A stretch of 64,000 nucleotides of DNA from an uncultured Granulosicoccaceae bacterium (GTDB lineage Bacteria; Pseudomonadota; Gammaproteobacteria; CALCKW01), in contig CALCKW010000016.1 in assembly GCA_937965695.1 (NCBI GenBank), positions 1-64,000 of the forward strand. The letters run 5' to 3'. Position numbers and translations under genes: made by a program. The notes under the pieces are model-generated. The model saw only the letters and a list, made by a program, of their open reading frames with translations, did no database searches and was not told the DNA's origin. Shown piece after piece: positions 9,074 to 17,650 of this stretch. Each line of letters opens with the position of its first letter. The stretch's first letter is position 1.

Positions 9074-9235
9074 GGGGTCTCCTAAAATTACGCACGGTTA
9101 TTAGTGCGCTAGATAAAATAAATTAAAGCGTGCGCTGCACAGCAACTCACGCTCTTTGTGATCACTCCATTAAACTATAGAGCATGCCAACACAGGCCAA
9201 ACAATACACCTAGGCAGGGTGCTTTTTTGTCGACA

Positions 9236-11677
9236 TTAAGCACGCAATCGATCGTTTGCAGCATCCCAGAGAGGCGCATCCGCTTGTACCACCGCCTTAT
9301 ATCGCTGGCCGTACATTTCGATTTCCAGTTCAGTGCCAGGTAGATTGCATTCAGTTTTCAACATACCCAAAGCGATCGCTGCATCAACGGCATAACCGTA
9401 CCCACCAGAAGTTGTTTCACCCACTATTTCATCACCCTGCCAAATGGTCGACATATAAGGTGTATCAAATTCTTTGACATCGACAATCAATGTGGCGAAC
9501 TGCTTACGCACGCCAGCATCACGTTGAGCTTCCAGTGCTTCCTTTCCTGTAAATGCAGGCTTGTCCCATTTGATAAATCGATTCAATCCTCCTTCGAGCG
9601 CCGTGTAATCAGTGGTGAGATCACCCTTCCAAGACCGATAGCCTTTTTCCATGCGCAAGCAATTTAGCGCGATCATACCGTAGGGCTTGGCACCCGCATC
9701 GACGACGGCTTTGTACACGGCCCCAATATTTTCCATTTCAGTATGGATCTCCCAGCCCAGCTCACCCGCGTACGAAACTCGCGCCAATCGCGCAGCACTG
9801 CCAGCAACCGTGGCGTCTTGCAGCGTCAACCACCCCAGCGACAAATCGGCGTCTGAGATTTTTGCAAAAAGATCACGTGAATTTGGGCCGCTAACAACCA
9901 ACGTGCCGAACTCAGCTGTGCGATCAGTCAATGCCAATCCAGCTGGTAGATTGCGCCACAAAAGTTCGTAGTCGTGCCACTGTGCCGCCGCTGCGGTGAT
10001 CAAGATAAACTCGTCTTCGGCCAGACGCATCACCGACATCTCAGTCAAGATACGGCCGCGCGTGTCGGCGAAATAAATCAGCCCCATGCGGCCCACCTTA
10101 GTCAGGCCACCGGTTATCTGCGTTCGCAACCACTCAGCCGCGCCATCACCAGAGAGGTAAAAACGCGAGAAACCACACAGGTCTAGAACACCTACATCAT
10201 GACGAACTGCCAGGCACTCTTCTTTTACGCGTGGCTCCCAGGGTCCATTACGGCTCCAAGTGAGTTGAGACTCGGGCGAGGTGTCGTCGCCGGCCTGGGC
10301 AAACCACATGACACGCTCCCAGCCGTTGATAGCGTCAAACTGCGCACCTAGAGCTTTTTGTTGTTCATGTGCGCCGGAGAGCTTTTTATTGCGACCAGCA
10401 GGCCACTCTCGATGAGGAAAGTGCATCGCGTATTCGTGGCCATAAGTCTCTAGGGCCTTGTCTCGACAAAATTCGCGATCGCAGTGGTCGGTGTAGCGAC
10501 GAGGATCTACGGGCCACATATCCCACTCCGTTTCACCTTGCGTGATCCACTCGGCGATCACCTTGCCAGCTCCACCCCCTTGTGCGATACCAAACGTAAA
10601 GCTGTGTGCTTCAAAGGCGTTTTTAACACCGGGCATCGGTCCAATCATGGGTAAGCCATCTGGCGCATAAGGAATTGGACCATTAATGACACGACCAACG
10701 CCCTGTGTGCCGAGCAGCGGCAGTCGCTCCATCGCATCTTCAATGTAGAACTCAAGCCGGTCGAGATCATCGGGATAGAGCTGAAAGCTAAAATCATCTG
10801 GCATCGGATCATCAGACGATTGCCAGTGGGCTTTACAGTTGCGCTCATAGGGACCGAGGTTAAGACCATTTTTATCTTGGCGTAAATAATAGGAAGTATC
10901 CACATCGCGAATCATTGGCATTTTTTTCCCATTCGCCTTCGTCCACTCTTCCAGCTCAGGAATTTCTTCCGTGAGAAAGTACTGATGACTCATAACTGCC
11001 ATAGGAACGTCACGACCGCCAAAAGGCTTAAACCACTCCCCGACACGCTGCGCATAATAACCGGCTGCATTGATCACATAATCGCATCGTATGTCGCCTT
11101 TTTCAGTGTGCACGATCCAATCATCACCTTCTCGGCTCACACCGGTCGCCGGTGTAAAGCGGTGAATGTGTTGGCCCATACTGCGTGCACCCTTGGCCAG
11201 CGCCTGCGTCACTTGAGCGGGGTCAATATCACCATCGAGAGGATCCCAAAGACCACCTGCTAAATCATGTGTTTCCATGAAAGGGCAGAGCTCCTGCATC
11301 TGCTCCGGCGTCATGATGTCCATTTGCAAGCCCTGATACCGGCCCATACCTGCCACGCGTTCAAACTCCTGCATGCGTTCCTTGCTATGTGCCAATCGCA
11401 GTGCGCCAGTGATCGCGTAGTTCATGGGATAGTCGACTTCTTCGGCCAGACCTCGGTAGAGCTCTAACGAATAGCGCTGCATATTCATCACAGCCCAGGA
11501 GCCGCTGAAGTTGGGAAGATTACCCGCCGCGTGCCACGTCGAACCCGCCGTGAGTTCATTTTTTTCTAGTAAAACACAATCTGACCAACCGGCTTTACCG
11601 AGGTGATAGAGAGCTGAAACACCGACAATGCCGCCGCCGATAACGACAACACGGGCGTTTTGTGGAAGGTCTGCCAT
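9236..11677 (-). CDS. DMGDH/sarcosine-dehydrogenase-like flavoprotein (copy 1)
   Basis: An 813-residue paralogue of the next gene with the same order: FAD motif VIGGGIVG, His49 in GSTWHAAGN, DAO domain, FAO_M, GcvT and GcvT_C. The two proteins are alike along their whole length, so they are a tandem duplication that may have split substrate range. It starts 21 bases after the stop of the MttB-superfamily gene, with AGGA upstream of ATG, so it is probably co-transcribed with it. It likely oxidises a demethylation product such as a dimethyl or monomethyl amino acid; this is inference from the family and context. Confidence 0.85.
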   Translation of the reverse strand: MADLPQNARVVVIGGGIVGVSALYHLGKAGWSDCVLLEKNELTAGSTWHAAGNLPNFSGSWAVMNMQRYSLELYRGLAEEVDYPMNYAITGALRLAHSKERMQEFERVAGMGRYQGLQMDIMTPEQMQELCPFMETHDLAGGLWDPLDGDIDPAQVTQALAKGARSMGQHIHRFTPATGVSREGDDWIVHTEKGDIRCDYVINAAGYYAQRVGEWFKPFGGRDVPMAVMSHQYFLTEEIPELEEWTKANGKKMPMIRDVDTSYYLRQDKNGLNLGPYERNCKAHWQSSDDPMPDDFSFQLYPDDLDRLEFYIEDAMERLPLLGTQGVGRVINGPIPYAPDGLPMIGPMPGVKNAFEAHSFTFGIAQGGGAGKVIAEWITQGETEWDMWPVDPRRYTDHCDREFCRDKALETYGHEYAMHFPHREWPAGRNKKLSGAHEQQKALGAQFDAINGWERVMWFAQAGDDTSPESQLTWSRNGPWEPRVKEECLAVRHDVGVLDLCGFSRFYLSGDGAAEWLRTQITGGLTKVGRMGLIYFADTRGRILTEMSVMRLAEDEFILITAAAAQWHDYELLWRNLPAGLALTDRTAEFGTLVVSGPNSRDLFAKISDADLSLGWLTLQDATVAGSAARLARVSYAGELGWEIHTEMENIGAVYKAVVDAGAKPYGMIALNCLRMEKGYRSWKGDLTTDYTALEGGLNRFIKWDKPAFTGKEALEAQRDAGVRKQFATLIVDVKEFDTPYMSTIWQGDEIVGETTSGGYGYAVDAAIALGMLKTECNLPGTELEIEMYGQRYKAVVQADAPLWDAANDRLRA

Positions 11678-11698
11678 TAGAAATTTTCCTGCTTTTTA

Positions 11699-13276
11699 TT
11701 AATTTACTGACCATCGTGAGCTAACTTGCATCAACTCTTGGTCAAGCTTGATATCAAAATTGGCTCGCAACTCCTCATCCATCTCGTCACCGAGATAATT
11801 GGGGTAGTGACTAGCCATCACATTGTTAAGCCGCTTTTGTGCAGCTTGAATTAAATTGGGCTTACCGCGTTCAGCCCACTCTTTTGGACTGCTTCTATCA
11901 CCGACAGTGGGGTATAAATAATGGCTTTCCATCAGGGACATCGTATGACTGGTGCCCAGGTAATGCTGTACGCCAGCGGTAACCTCACGTATTGCTTCTA
12001 AACCGAGAGTCTCCTCGTTAACTTCCACACCACGAACCGTCCGGTTTATCGCGCCGAGCATGTCGTTATCAATGACCATACTTTCAAAACAGGCACCCAT
12101 TAAACTACCGTGCATGCCGCAGCTTTCGTACACCATATTGGCACCACTGTGGCCAGCTAATGCAACGGCGGTACCTTTTTCATAACCCGCTTGTGCATCG
12201 GGTAACTTGGCATCGCTCATGCCGGCTGCAGTGCCAGTCGGCAAGTCGTACCATCGTCCCATCTGCGCGACCGCAGCACTGAGAATAGCCTGTTCTCCTG
12301 AGCCACCTGTCATGGCGCCTGTGCGCAAATCAGAAACAAAAGGCCAAGTACCAAACATGGCGGGCGCGCCTGGTTCAATAAGATTGACGTAAACGAGGCC
12401 GGCCAAACATTCTGCGGTGGCCTGTACAACCGACCCGGCAAGGCTCGCGGGACTCGTTGCCCCCGCTTGTCCAGCAGATAACAACAGAACAGGCATGCCG
12501 CCACGCACTGCTTCTTCAAGGCACTCACATGCGTCTTCAGCAAAACGCAGGGGCGGCACAACAAAACAATTGCTCTGGCTTACAAATGGACGTTCACGAA
12601 ATGCAGCCTCCCCGCCCGCAACGCGGTAACACATTTCAAGGCCCTCACGCACCAAATGCCCCTCAGTAAAGCTTACGCCGATGTGTTTTTGCGTGCCCTG
12701 TAAGCACGCGTACAGACTGTTGATGTCTAGATCACGGTTACTGACCATGTCTCTTGCAACAACAGAACGCTGGAAGTAATGGATATTGTCCATTTGGTCG
12801 ACCAACCGAGCGAGATCGTATAAATCACACAAGTTGGAATCTCGATAATTGTTCTCATCAATATCGACAATATGAACCGCCGCACCTGCAGTACCAAAAT
12901 AAACGCGATCTCCACCCACGTGTAAGTCATGTCGCGGGTCGCGTCCCGCTAGCAAAACTTCACGGCGGCAATTGGCGATGGTGTCTTCAACTAAGGAACG
13001 CGGGAACAATAATCGTCCACTGTCGGTCACGCTGCCTCCTGCAGCAACCACGCGCTCTAAACAGCTCGGAATAGCGTTCGCCAAGCCAACGGTGCTGAGA
13101 ACCTCCATCACCGCTTCATTTACTTGAAGTAGCTCAGCGTCATTGAATGGCTTAAAACGCCCACCCGACAAACCGGGCTGTACAGGGCGCATGGCATCGG
13201 AAAGCGGGGCACCACGTTCAGCTCGCTTTGCGGCACGGGCGTTTCTACGGCTGGGCTTTCGAACTGATTCTGACAT
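11699..13276 (-). CDS. MttB-superfamily (trimethylamine methyltransferase-like) protein, no pyrrolysine
   Basis: A 525-residue COG5598-type protein. I chose the ATG at 13276 (MSESVRKPS) because AGAGG lies upstream and the preceding 61 codons do not look like the family. There is no in-frame amber codon, so it belongs to the non-pyrrolysine branch, which includes MtgB, a glycine betaine:corrinoid methyltransferase. The substrate is presumably a quaternary or tertiary methylamine. No corrinoid protein or reactivase gene is in the window, so methyl transfer to cobalamin cannot be confirmed. It leads the operon with two DMGDH-like genes. Confidence 0.82.
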   Translation of the reverse strand: MSESVRKPSRRNARAAKRAERGAPLSDAMRPVQPGLSGGRFKPFNDAELLQVNEAVMEVLSTVGLANAIPSCLERVVAAGGSVTDSGRLLFPRSLVEDTIANCRREVLLAGRDPRHDLHVGGDRVYFGTAGAAVHIVDIDENNYRDSNLCDLYDLARLVDQMDNIHYFQRSVVARDMVSNRDLDINSLYACLQGTQKHIGVSFTEGHLVREGLEMCYRVAGGEAAFRERPFVSQSNCFVVPPLRFAEDACECLEEAVRGGMPVLLLSAGQAGATSPASLAGSVVQATAECLAGLVYVNLIEPGAPAMFGTWPFVSDLRTGAMTGGSGEQAILSAAVAQMGRWYDLPTGTAAGMSDAKLPDAQAGYEKGTAVALAGHSGANMVYESCGMHGSLMGACFESMVIDNDMLGAINRTVRGVEVNEETLGLEAIREVTAGVQHYLGTSHTMSLMESHYLYPTVGDRSSPKEWAERGKPNLIQAAQKRLNNVMASHYPNYLGDEMDEELRANFDIKLDQELMQVSSRWSVN

Positions 13277-13676
13277 GTGAGAGACACCTCTGTATAAGTG
13301 CTGACAACAATGGCCCCGAGCGCGAAATCCCCTTTCTGGGTTTGCGACCCCTAGCACCAGTAAAGCGACCACTTCAATACCGCTCGACGCTAGCACCCAT
13401 GAGCGTTCTGGCTTCGTACTGCACAGCTGGAGCCAATTACGAGCTGACGTTCCATCCAAGAAAAAAAGCGACTAACCTTTTAGTTATCATGGAGATACCA
13501 CCCCTTTTTCTAGCTTTGAAAGGCACTTTAAAAGCCCATGCATCGCCACCAAATGGCCTATAGAACGCTCTAGATCAGCCAAAACACCACATTTATCACT
13601 CCTAAAACGATCTATGCTAACCAACACGCTCTGCCTTGTGCATTGTGTCCGCAATCTCTCAACGGCCAAAAAGCAC
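13277..13676. other. Divergent intergenic region between MttB-like and EamA genes
   Basis: About 400 bases without a supported gene. On the minus strand, upstream of the MttB-like gene, there is a short hairpin (ACTAA/TTAGT, loop AAGG) followed by CGC and seven Ts (about 13463-13483). It could be a weak terminator or attenuator in the leader. I could not match a B12, glycine or SAM riboswitch consensus. Confidence 0.35.
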
Positions 13677-14594
13677 ATGCAACAAGAAAACCAGCATTTA
13701 AAAGGACTGGCAATGATGGCCGTTGCTATGTTGTTGCTGCCCGGCATAGACGTCATAGCAAAAAAAGTAGGTGCTCGAATACCTGTTGGTGAGATCGTCT
13801 GGTTTCGATTCTTTTTTCAGTCCATTTTTATGGGCTGCGCTGCCTTGTATTTTTTAGATCGACATCAACTTCGGTTGACTCACCCCCTGCAACACTTGAT
13901 TCGCGCGTGCATGATAGCCTTGGCCACGCTGTTATTTTTTAGCGCGATTCAGTTTATGCCACTGGCAGAGTCGATTGCGATCTTCTTTATAGAGCCACTT
14001 TTGCTCACCGTCCTTGCGGCTATGTTTCTAGGTGAACCTATAGGATGGCGACGATCACTTGCCGTGGTGGCTGGATTTGGTGGTGCGATGTTAATCGTGC
14101 GCCCTGAATTTGCAAAAGCGGGCTGGGCTGCATTACTTCCATTGGGCGCAGCATTTGCCTTCGCCACTTATCTACTCCTAACCAAGCGACTTTCAGGGCA
14201 CACCCACCCGATCGCCATTCAATTATTTACAGGCGTGGCGGCCCTTCTTGTCATGAGCTCAGTACTCGCGCTTGGCGCAGTCGCAGGCGTTAGTTGGTTA
14301 TCGCCTATCCTTCCAAGCAGCTCCGACCTAGCGCTGCTCTGCTTGCTGGGGCTATTTGCCTCCACTGGGCATCTACTCGTCGTCATGGCTTTTGCACGCG
14401 TACAAGCATCTACCCTGGCACCTTTGCAATATCTAGAAATCGTATCGGCCACAATACTCGGTTTCTATTTTTTCGGTGACTTCCCTGATCTAGTGGCTTG
14501 GGTAGGGGTTGCAATAATTGTTGGCGCAGGGGTCTTTGTCGCATGGCGGGAGAGCAAAATTGCTGGGGCAAAGAAACCTACAGCCCAGACTTAA
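13677..14594 (+). CDS. EamA/DMT-family inner-membrane transporter
   Basis: About 305 residues forming roughly ten hydrophobic segments in two EamA repeats, the usual layout of drug/metabolite transporters. The first repeat has the MxxxxFxxQSIFMG and 'AESIAIFFIEPLLLTVLAAMFLGEP' type elements. I chose the ATG at 13677 (MQQENQHLKG), which fits the family; an in-frame ATG at 13614 would add 21 residues unlike it. Neither start has a strong ribosome site. The substrate cannot be deduced. It is divergent from the methylamine operon and may export or import a related metabolite. Confidence 0.75.
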   Translation: MQQENQHLKGLAMMAVAMLLLPGIDVIAKKVGARIPVGEIVWFRFFFQSIFMGCAALYFLDRHQLRLTHPLQHLIRACMIALATLLFFSAIQFMPLAESIAIFFIEPLLLTVLAAMFLGEPIGWRRSLAVVAGFGGAMLIVRPEFAKAGWAALLPLGAAFAFATYLLLTKRLSGHTHPIAIQLFTGVAALLVMSSVLALGAVAGVSWLSPILPSSSDLALLCLLGLFASTGHLLVVMAFARVQASTLAPLQYLEIVSATILGFYFFGDFPDLVAWVGVAIIVGAGVFVAWRESKIAGAKKPTAQT

Positions 14595-14632
14595 AAAGCC
14601 GCGAGGTCGTGACGACCCCGCGGCTTTTCCTT
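14593..14632 (+). terminator. Intrinsic terminator, probably bidirectional
   Basis: AAAAGCCGCG pairs with CGCGGCTTTT around an interior GC-rich stretch, followed by TTCCTTTT. It lies between the converging EamA transporter and 5'-nucleotidase genes, so it can serve both. Confidence 0.8.
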
Positions 14633-14666
14633 TTAAACGACCCGCCCTCCTAGGGGCTGCCGATGA

Positions 14667-16289
14667 CTAACGTCGAGTGACATTGGTCGGTGCAAGTTTA
14701 TCGATACTTAGTGGTGTGTTGGCCTCAATATATTCCCGCAACACACCAGCATCTACAAATCCGGTATTGACGTATCCGCGATGCGTATCCATAGGTGGGT
14801 AACCATCGCCACCAGAAGCGAGATAGCTGTTTAACGCCAGGCGATAAAGCCCAGAGGGGTCAATTTCAATACCGTCCACTTTGGCACCTGCCATCACACC
14901 GTCTAATATCTCGATATCCACACCGGCAAACTGAGCATAGGCGCCCGTGTCAACGGGCTTCGACGCAGCTACCGCGAGGTAATCAAGTAGCTCGTCGCCG
15001 CTGAGCTCCACGAAAGCCACCGCGTTCCCAAATGGCTGCGTGGTGAGCACGTCTTTATAGCTGATATCACCCGCTTCAATACCAGCTCGAATACCACCTG
15101 AATTCATGACGGCAACATGAGCACCTACTTTGACGCGCTGTGCCTCGGCAATTAAGAAGCCCATGTTCGTAGGCTTAAATCGCACCTGATCACGTGCACC
15201 AATCAAATCACCGTCCACTGAGCCAAGAACAACTTGCAGCTGATCCTGACCCTTATCCTGAAAGGGCTGCAACATCGCGATGAGCTCTGGATCAGCGGTT
15301 ATTTCATCTTGTATGAACACTCGCACACTTTCACCGTCAGCATTTTTGACTTTCTTCTTTAAGTTGACGGGGATGAGCTCGTAATTGACCATCTGCAGTT
15401 CGCCATTCGTAAACTCAAAGTCCGCACGTCCGACATATTTACCCCACTCGTGTGCTTGGAGAATATGTGTTCCGTTCTGGCTGTCAGGCACGCATTCGTC
15501 ACCCGCTTTGTAATCTGTATTGAGAACATTCTGCGCAGCCATGCAGACGGGATCCTGAGAATGCCCACCAACGATGACATCTATACCGTCAACCGAGCGC
15601 GCCAAAGTTACGTCACCAGGAGCATTTAGACCATGCTTGGCATTGTGGTAGTGGCCCATGTGAGTCGTGGCGATAACAACATCCGCCTTAGCCCGCAAAA
15701 CTGGAAGCAATTTCCTGGCTTCTTCCACAGGCGTAACAAAATTGATTTGATCGATAAATTCCGGATTACCTAAACGAGCCGTATCATCGGTCGTCAACCC
15801 CATTACTGCTATTTTGACACCGTCGAAGTTGAAGATTTTATAAGGTTTAAACAGACGCTTGTTATCGCTGTCGTACACATTTGCAGCTAAAAATGGAAAG
15901 TTGGCCCAATCCTGCTGCTTTCGTAAGACATCTAATGGGTTATCAAACTCATGATTACCGACAGCCATAGCGTCGTAACCAACGGCACTCATACCTTTGA
16001 AATCCGGCTCAGCATCTTGCAAGTCTGACTCCGGCACGCCTGTATTGATATCTCCACCAGAAAGTAACAATACACGACCACCGTCCGCAGAAACCTCAGC
16101 ACGAATACTATCGATTAATGTTTTTCTGGCGGCTAAGCCGTACTCACCGTGCCTATTTTCCCAGAAGCGACCATGATGATCGTTGGTGTGCAGCAACGTA
16201 ATTTTATAAGTAGTGTCTGGCTGCCAAACACTTAGCTGTGAACATCCACTGACTACGATCAGTGCCATTAAAATCGTTATTCGGCGCAT
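14667..16289 (-). CDS. Lipoprotein 5'-nucleotidase/UDP-sugar hydrolase (UshA/NutA-like)
   Basis: A 540-residue exported phosphoesterase. The N-terminus has a lipobox ending VVSGC (Cys16), so it should be a lipoprotein, as in the Vibrio NutA type, rather than a soluble periplasmic UshA. Metallophosphatase motifs are visible: LLHTNDHHG near residue 33, SGGDINTG, GNHEFD near residue 112, and GHSQDP. The C-terminal nucleotidase domain has NSGGIRAGI and a late NSYLASGGDGYP. It hydrolyses nucleotides to nucleosides and phosphate outside the cytoplasm for salvage. Monocistronic. Confidence 0.9.
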   Translation of the reverse strand: MRRITILMALIVVSGCSQLSVWQPDTTYKITLLHTNDHHGRFWENRHGEYGLAARKTLIDSIRAEVSADGGRVLLLSGGDINTGVPESDLQDAEPDFKGMSAVGYDAMAVGNHEFDNPLDVLRKQQDWANFPFLAANVYDSDNKRLFKPYKIFNFDGVKIAVMGLTTDDTARLGNPEFIDQINFVTPVEEARKLLPVLRAKADVVIATTHMGHYHNAKHGLNAPGDVTLARSVDGIDVIVGGHSQDPVCMAAQNVLNTDYKAGDECVPDSQNGTHILQAHEWGKYVGRADFEFTNGELQMVNYELIPVNLKKKVKNADGESVRVFIQDEITADPELIAMLQPFQDKGQDQLQVVLGSVDGDLIGARDQVRFKPTNMGFLIAEAQRVKVGAHVAVMNSGGIRAGIEAGDISYKDVLTTQPFGNAVAFVELSGDELLDYLAVAASKPVDTGAYAQFAGVDIEILDGVMAGAKVDGIEIDPSGLYRLALNSYLASGGDGYPPMDTHRGYVNTGFVDAGVLREYIEANTPLSIDKLAPTNVTRR

Positions 16290-16488
16290 TTTTTACTCCT
16301 AGGTATTTTTTATCTTCGTTCTGTAACAAATATTCCTGATCCAACCATGCGCGATACTGGCACAATTGGTCAAGCCTGCTACGCTCTTAACTCGCGAGCG
16401 TAAACGTATCAAGGCAGGTGTTAGAAATTTTTACCTTCGTAAAACTAGATAAAGTGTAAAAAACAAATTTACCGCTAAAGTTAATGCT

Positions 16489-16506
16489 GTGTAGGTCGAT
16501 CTACAC
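16489..16506. promoter_or_regulatory. Near-perfect 18-base palindrome, candidate operator
   Basis: GTGTAG-GTCGAT-CTACAC: six-base arms pair perfectly and the spacer is itself nearly symmetric (16 of 18 positions match the reverse complement). It lies in the divergent region between the 5'-nucleotidase and the OmpA-like lipoprotein, about 165 bases before the latter's start. Confidence 0.4.
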
Positions 16507-16672
16507 TCATTCGACTTTTAACCGAAATTTCTTAACTACACTTTAATTTCAAGCAGACCCATCTTACATCGCAAAAAAAGTAATGGGTCAAGCTTTACTA
16601 CACTTGCCATACACCCACTGACGACCTTGTGGGCGGCTTAAACAAATCTGTAAATGTTCAGGAGTTAGACTC

Positions 16673-17389
16673 ATGCAAAAAGGTATTTTGGCTTCCGCGC
16701 TGTCAGCCGCCGTTCTGGTCGGTTGTGCCGGTTTAAATAACGCTAACAGCGTCGACTACGATTGTGAGGGCACTTTAGACGCTCAAAGCGGCTACGTCGG
16801 TTCAGGCAGCGATAAAATTGTAACGACAGCGGGCAAGGGGCTATTGCGCTCGTCTGGTTGGAGTGCGGACACTGCGCTTCCTTGTGAAGGTGGTGTGGAT
16901 ACCGCTGCCGCTGAAGCCGCCGCCGCTGCCGAAGCTGCGCGTTTGGCTAAAGAAAAAGCTGACGCAGATGCTGCCGCTGCTGCTGCTGCCGCAGCCGCTG
17001 CCGCCGCTGCAGAGAAAGTTCCAGTCAACAAACCCATCAAGTTGGACGCACGCGCGTTGTTCGCTACTAACAGTGCTGAGCTGTCAGGTTCAGGCACCGC
17101 TGCTATTGACCAACTCGCGCAAGGTATCGGTGAGCTGAGCGAAGTTAATCGCGTTGTTGTTGTTGGCCATACGGATAGCCGTGGTGCTGAGTCATACAAT
17201 CAGGGTCTATCTGAGCAACGTGCACAAGCAGTACGTGACCAGTTGTCTGCTAAGCTGCCTAACCTAGACATCGCTGCTATCGGCCGCGGCGAAACTCGCC
17301 CCGTTGCTAGCAACGACTCTGCGCTAGGTCGCGCTAAGAACCGTCGCGTCGAGATCGTCGTTATCGGTACTAAGAAAGAAATGCAGTAA
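16673..17389 (+). CDS. OmpA-family outer-membrane lipoprotein with poly-alanine linker
   Basis: A 238-residue protein. The signal peptide ends in a lipobox AVLVGC (Cys18). A central stretch (about residues 80-120) is almost pure alanine with a few Glu, Lys and Asp, probably a helical spacer across the periplasm. Residues about 125-230 form an OmpA C-terminal peptidoglycan-binding domain (VVVGHTDSRG, GLSEQRAQAVRDQL, GRGETRP, NRRVEI). It tethers the outer membrane to the cell wall. GGAG precedes the ATG. A strong terminator follows. Confidence 0.9.
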   Translation: MQKGILASALSAAVLVGCAGLNNANSVDYDCEGTLDAQSGYVGSGSDKIVTTAGKGLLRSSGWSADTALPCEGGVDTAAAEAAAAAEAARLAKEKADADAAAAAAAAAAAAAAEKVPVNKPIKLDARALFATNSAELSGSGTAAIDQLAQGIGELSEVNRVVVVGHTDSRGAESYNQGLSEQRAQAVRDQLSAKLPNLDIAAIGRGETRPVASNDSALGRAKNRRVEIVVIGTKKEMQ

Positions 17390-17416
17390 AACTCTAGTTT
17401 AAATAGAGACCAGATA

Positions 17417-17447
17417 ACGGGCGGCCCACGGGCCGCCCGTTTTTTTG
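17417..17447 (+). terminator. Strong intrinsic terminator after OmpA-like gene
   Basis: ACGGGCGGCC pairs with GGCCGCCCGT around a very short loop, followed by seven Ts. Confidence 0.9.
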
Positions 17448-17650
17448 CCAAAAACAAAGCTCATCCAGCATCAATCAGTGCAGTTGCCTCCAAATAGCTA
17501 ACGCCCTAAACACAAGAGAACCGCTCCGCTATACTCGGCAGCTAAGCCAGTGACGCGTTCACACTCGTCAACGCAATCGCAAATACGGACAAGGTAGCCG
17601 CAGCTGACGTACAATTGCAGGTTTTCCCGCGACCCGAACCGGACGACGCC

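Noticed and set aside
9193-9230. Terminator between the two DMGDH-like genes
   Set aside because: Only four pairs (CACC/GGTG), and the T-run is on the strand opposite to transcription.
13463-13560. Possible riboswitch (SAM-II-like AGCTAGAAAAAGGG on the minus strand) before the MttB-like gene
   Set aside because: Only a short stretch resembles the consensus; I could not build the required pairings.
16900-17015. Microsatellite or CRISPR-like repeat in the OmpA gene
   Set aside because: It is GCN-type codon repetition encoding a poly-alanine linker, in frame and without spacers.
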